Source: Prevotellaceae bacterium UBA4359
Lineage (GTDB): Bacteria; Bacteroidota; Bacteroidia; Bacteroidales; Bacteroidaceae
DNA length: 52,322 nucleotides
NCBI GenBank assembly: GCA_002393555.1
Contig: DGSP01000041.1
Coordinates: 1 to 52,322, forward strand
Direction of reading: 5' to 3'
Below the pieces are notes generated by a model that was given only the letters and a program-made list of their open reading frames with translations, was not told the origin of the DNA and ran no database searches. The position numbers and the translations under genes are program-made. Of the stretch, positions 49,935 through 52,322 are shown one piece after another. Positions within the stretch are counted from its first letter, which is position 1, and each line of letters begins with the position of its first letter.

Positions 49935-52086
49935 CACCTCCTGCGAGGACATGATGACGGTAGATACGGGCGACAAGGCTTACCGCAATGCGCAAGACAC
50001 GCTCTACTCCTACCTCGGCATCATGCGCGCCATGCAAGACGTGGCCGAGCGTCAGGTCATTCTTGGCGAAATCCGTGGCGACCTTGTCACTTCGACCCAG
50101 TACACCACCGACACGCTCAACGCCATTTCCAGTTTTGGTCTCAGTTCTGACAAGAACTACCTGCTTGACCGCAGCGAGAACGACAACAAGAGTTGTTCCA
50201 TGTTGCAAGTGAGCGACTACTACAATGTCATCAACAACTGCAACTTCTACATCCACCATGCCGACACGAATGCGGTCAAGTCCAACACCAAGTACATGAT
50301 TCCCGAATACGCTCAGGTGAAAGCCATCCGTGCGTGGGCCTATCTCCAACTCGTCAAGAACTACAAGGAGGTGCCCTTCATCACCGAGCCAGTCAGCAAT
50401 CTTAGTGTTCTCGACAACTTCGACTATGCTCAGAACGTGGTGAACAAGGACAACATCGTCGATAAGTTCATCGAAGACGGTCTGCTCAACTTCGTCAACA
50501 CCCCCTATCCGCTCTATGGTTCGGCATCCGACCCCAACGGAAAGTGGGACAACGGCTACACCTCCGTACACACACGCCTGATGATGATTCCCATCAACGT
50601 GCTGTTCGGCGACATGTATCTGTTGCGCGGCGCCTCCAAGAGCGACTACGAGAAGGCAGCCCAATACTACTACAACTATCTGAAGAACGAGACCACCCCA
50701 CTCTATCTGCAATACTGCTCAGCAGCAAACAACTTCGCAAACAGCAGCATCCGCTACGGCAGTTCTGGCGGCTGGGGCAACTGGGCTAACACCTACACCT
50801 ACACCGCCTCCTCCAACGAGGTCATCTCGCTCATTCCCAGTTCGGCCAATGCTGGTCTGGGCAAGATGCTCACCCGCGTAGCCGACATCTATGGCTACAC
50901 CCCCTCTTCTTCGCAGTCCACCACCACCAGCGAGAACGATGCAGGCGAAACCGAGGTGGAAGCAGGTGGTGCCATCACAGTCACCCGCAACTACAAGCGT
51001 CAGTACGCTCCATCCAACGCATTCCAGGATGTGGCCAACCACCAGACCTACGTCATCTACCAAGGCACCACCACGCAGGCCCCCACCGTGTCCTACATTG
51101 AGAACTGCGATGCCCGCTACGGCAACGCCAGCGGCAATGGCGGAGCCAACTCGACCGAGAATCTCACCTACGAAGGCGAGTCCTACCCTCTCTGCTCCAA
51201 GGCAGCCAAGGGTGCCGCATTCTTCTACACCATCCCCATCTACCGCAAGACACTCATCTGGCTGCGACTGGCCGAGGCCATCAACCGTGCAGGCTATCCT
51301 GAGTTTGCCTTCGCCATCCTGAAGGACGGCATCAACCAGTACTCTTTGCCAAAGATTGTGGACCGCTATCCCGAAAAATACGATGAAGCAGGCCGTCTCG
51401 TCTATTACAGCAAGAACGATGACGCATACATCTACAAGGACATTGAGACAGGCACCTACTACTCTTACGACGAAGAAGGAACACTCGTGGAATTTGATGG
51501 TTCCACCCGCCGATACGAACTTGCGAGAGACACCATCGCCAACGACTCCATCTCCTACGGCACCTATGGGGCCATGTACTACGTGACCAACTCTGAGCAA
51601 ATCAACAAGTTCAACGAATTCCTCAACTTCAGCGACGACACCTGGAACCGCACCTACGGCATCCATGCCAGAGGCACAGGCGTGGGTTCCTGGACATCGG
51701 CCAACAACGAGATTACAACCAACATCTCCGGCTATCGCGACTCTGTCCACTACGACTACTCCAAGTTGCTGCTGGCTCAGGGCGTTGACCTGGAGAGCGC
51801 CCCCTCGCAAGAAGACATCATCAACGCTGTGGAGAACATCATCGTCGATGAACTCGCACTTGAGACTGCCTTCGAGGGCAACCGCTTCACCGACCTGGTC
51901 CGCATAGCCGAGCACAAGAACGCCTCCGGCTACCAAGGCACCGAATGGCTCGCCAAGAAGATAGCCAACCGAGGCACCAAGGCTGCCACCCCCACCTCAG
52001 CCGCCGTCGAAGGCTTCGATGCCGCGCTCTACACCCAGTTGCAAAACCCCACTGTGTGGTACTTTGCACTGCCCAGCAGAAAATAA
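49858..52086 (+). CDS. Second SusD/RagB-family outer membrane lipoprotein
   Basis: The 742-residue product has a lipoprotein signal with Cys29 in 'FTSCEDMM'. The signal core 'ALPLWGLGGF' is encoded entirely by one arm of the 30-bp inverted repeat. SusD features include 'IRAWAYLQLVKNYKEVPFI' (about 158-176) and the C-terminal 'LALETAFEGNRFTDLVRI'. It is longer than typical, with inserted Ser/Thr/Gly-rich segments at about 340-380 and a Tyr-rich insertion near 520-550. It should form the lid of the SusC encoded upstream. It is the last gene before a strong terminator. Confidence 0.94.
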   Translation: MTINRIKKYILRAAAIALPLWGLGGFTSCEDMMTVDTGDKAYRNAQDTLYSYLGIMRAMQDVAERQVILGEIRGDLVTSTQYTTDTLNAISSFGLSSDKNYLLDRSENDNKSCSMLQVSDYYNVINNCNFYIHHADTNAVKSNTKYMIPEYAQVKAIRAWAYLQLVKNYKEVPFITEPVSNLSVLDNFDYAQNVVNKDNIVDKFIEDGLLNFVNTPYPLYGSASDPNGKWDNGYTSVHTRLMMIPINVLFGDMYLLRGASKSDYEKAAQYYYNYLKNETTPLYLQYCSAANNFANSSIRYGSSGGWGNWANTYTYTASSNEVISLIPSSANAGLGKMLTRVADIYGYTPSSSQSTTTSENDAGETEVEAGGAITVTRNYKRQYAPSNAFQDVANHQTYVIYQGTTTQAPTVSYIENCDARYGNASGNGGANSTENLTYEGESYPLCSKAAKGAAFFYTIPIYRKTLIWLRLAEAINRAGYPEFAFAILKDGINQYSLPKIVDRYPEKYDEAGRLVYYSKNDDAYIYKDIETGTYYSYDEEGTLVEFDGSTRRYELARDTIANDSISYGTYGAMYYVTNSEQINKFNEFLNFSDDTWNRTYGIHARGTGVGSWTSANNEITTNISGYRDSVHYDYSKLLLAQGVDLESAPSQEDIINAVENIIVDELALETAFEGNRFTDLVRIAEHKNASGYQGTEWLAKKIANRGTKAATPTSAAVEGFDAALYTQLQNPTVWYFALPSRK

Positions 52087-52107
52087 TCTCACACATATCA
52101 CCATCTG

Positions 52108-52147
52108 AAAAGGGGATATGCCCACCGTGGCATATCCCCTTTTTTTG
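52108..52147 (+). terminator. Terminator of the SusCD/fasciclin operon
   Basis: A 15-bp stem (52108-52122 with 52129-52143) and a 6-nt loop run into T-rich sequence. It ends the seven-gene unit 22 bases after the last stop. Confidence 0.88.
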
Positions 52148-52189
52148 TGTCCTCACCTCAGCCCACGAAACATCCTCACCTTTTTCAAA

Positions 52190-52216
52190 CGTGAGTTCGG
52201 TGTAAGAGAACTCACG
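52190..52216. repeat. Short perfect hairpin near window end
   Basis: CGTGAGTTC (52190-52198) and GAACTCACG (52208-52216) are perfect inverted copies around a 9-nt loop. The following ~100 bases are AT-rich, with repeated AAGAAAAAA words and no gene. It may be part of the control region of a gene beyond the window. Confidence 0.6.
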
Positions 52217-52322
52217 GTTCGGAAGTCCTTTTACCGCTTCGCGGGCTTTAGAAAAACAAGAAAAAATAAAAAAATACAAGAAAAAATGCACTCCACTTTC
52301 TCTATTTTTTCTTATTTTCTTT

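Overview
The window reads as a chromosomal segment of a Bacteroidales bacterium, most likely a Prevotella-like member. The reasons are two SusC/SusD pairs, many Bacteroidetes-type -7 promoters (TAnnTTTG), few Shine-Dalgarno sequences, a type-2 pyrF, and a RagA/RagB plus fasciclin surface locus. Assignment rests on gene content and promoter style only; no rRNA or tRNA gene is visible.

Layout. 1-2722: a possible structured RNA leader, a WG-repeat lipoprotein and a small membrane protein. 2808-7210: four co-oriented accessory genes ending in a large primase-like/P-loop protein (BT4734/DUF3987 type), with no integrase. 7237-10577: a DUF4160/DUF2442 pair and a GH51 alpha-L-arabinofuranosidase, all on the minus strand. 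10570-23352: prfA and pyrF, probably once neighbours, now separated by about 10.8 kb of accessory DNA. 23361-28910: HD-domain hydrolase, a lipoprotein pair and uvrA. 28914-33540: an M64 peptidase and a GH128-type glucanase. 33786-52147: one long probable operon, fasciclin-SusC-SusD-fasciclin-fasciclin-SusC-SusD, ending at a strong terminator.

The prfA-pyrF interval is the most interesting part. It holds a beta-class adenine/N4 methyltransferase with a PD-(D/E)XK endonuclease, then a tightly packed five-gene run (ADP-ribosylglycohydrolase family, coiled-coil membrane protein, MoaA-like radical SAM, HemW-like radical SAM, and a DegT-fold enzyme). The last has His in place of the PLP lysine and four cysteines spaced as in the [2Fe-2S] dehydrase E1. 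I do not recognise this operon as a described system. It is followed by a broken copy of the membrane-protein gene fused in frame to a second, diverged 3' end of prfA. Next comes a composite restriction locus: a truncated C5 methyltransferase, a TdeIII-like nuclease, an intact C5 methyltransferase and a PmeII-like nuclease whose stop lies 13 bp before pyrF. The duplicated prfA ends suggest the 11.7-19.2 kb block was gained by recombination at prfA.

Among repeats, a 30-bp GC-rich inverted repeat stands out. One copy covers the stop codon of the second SusC gene, and the other encodes the hydrophobic core of the following SusD signal peptide, so the SusD start lies in the loop. All family names come from motif recognition by eye; no database search was run.
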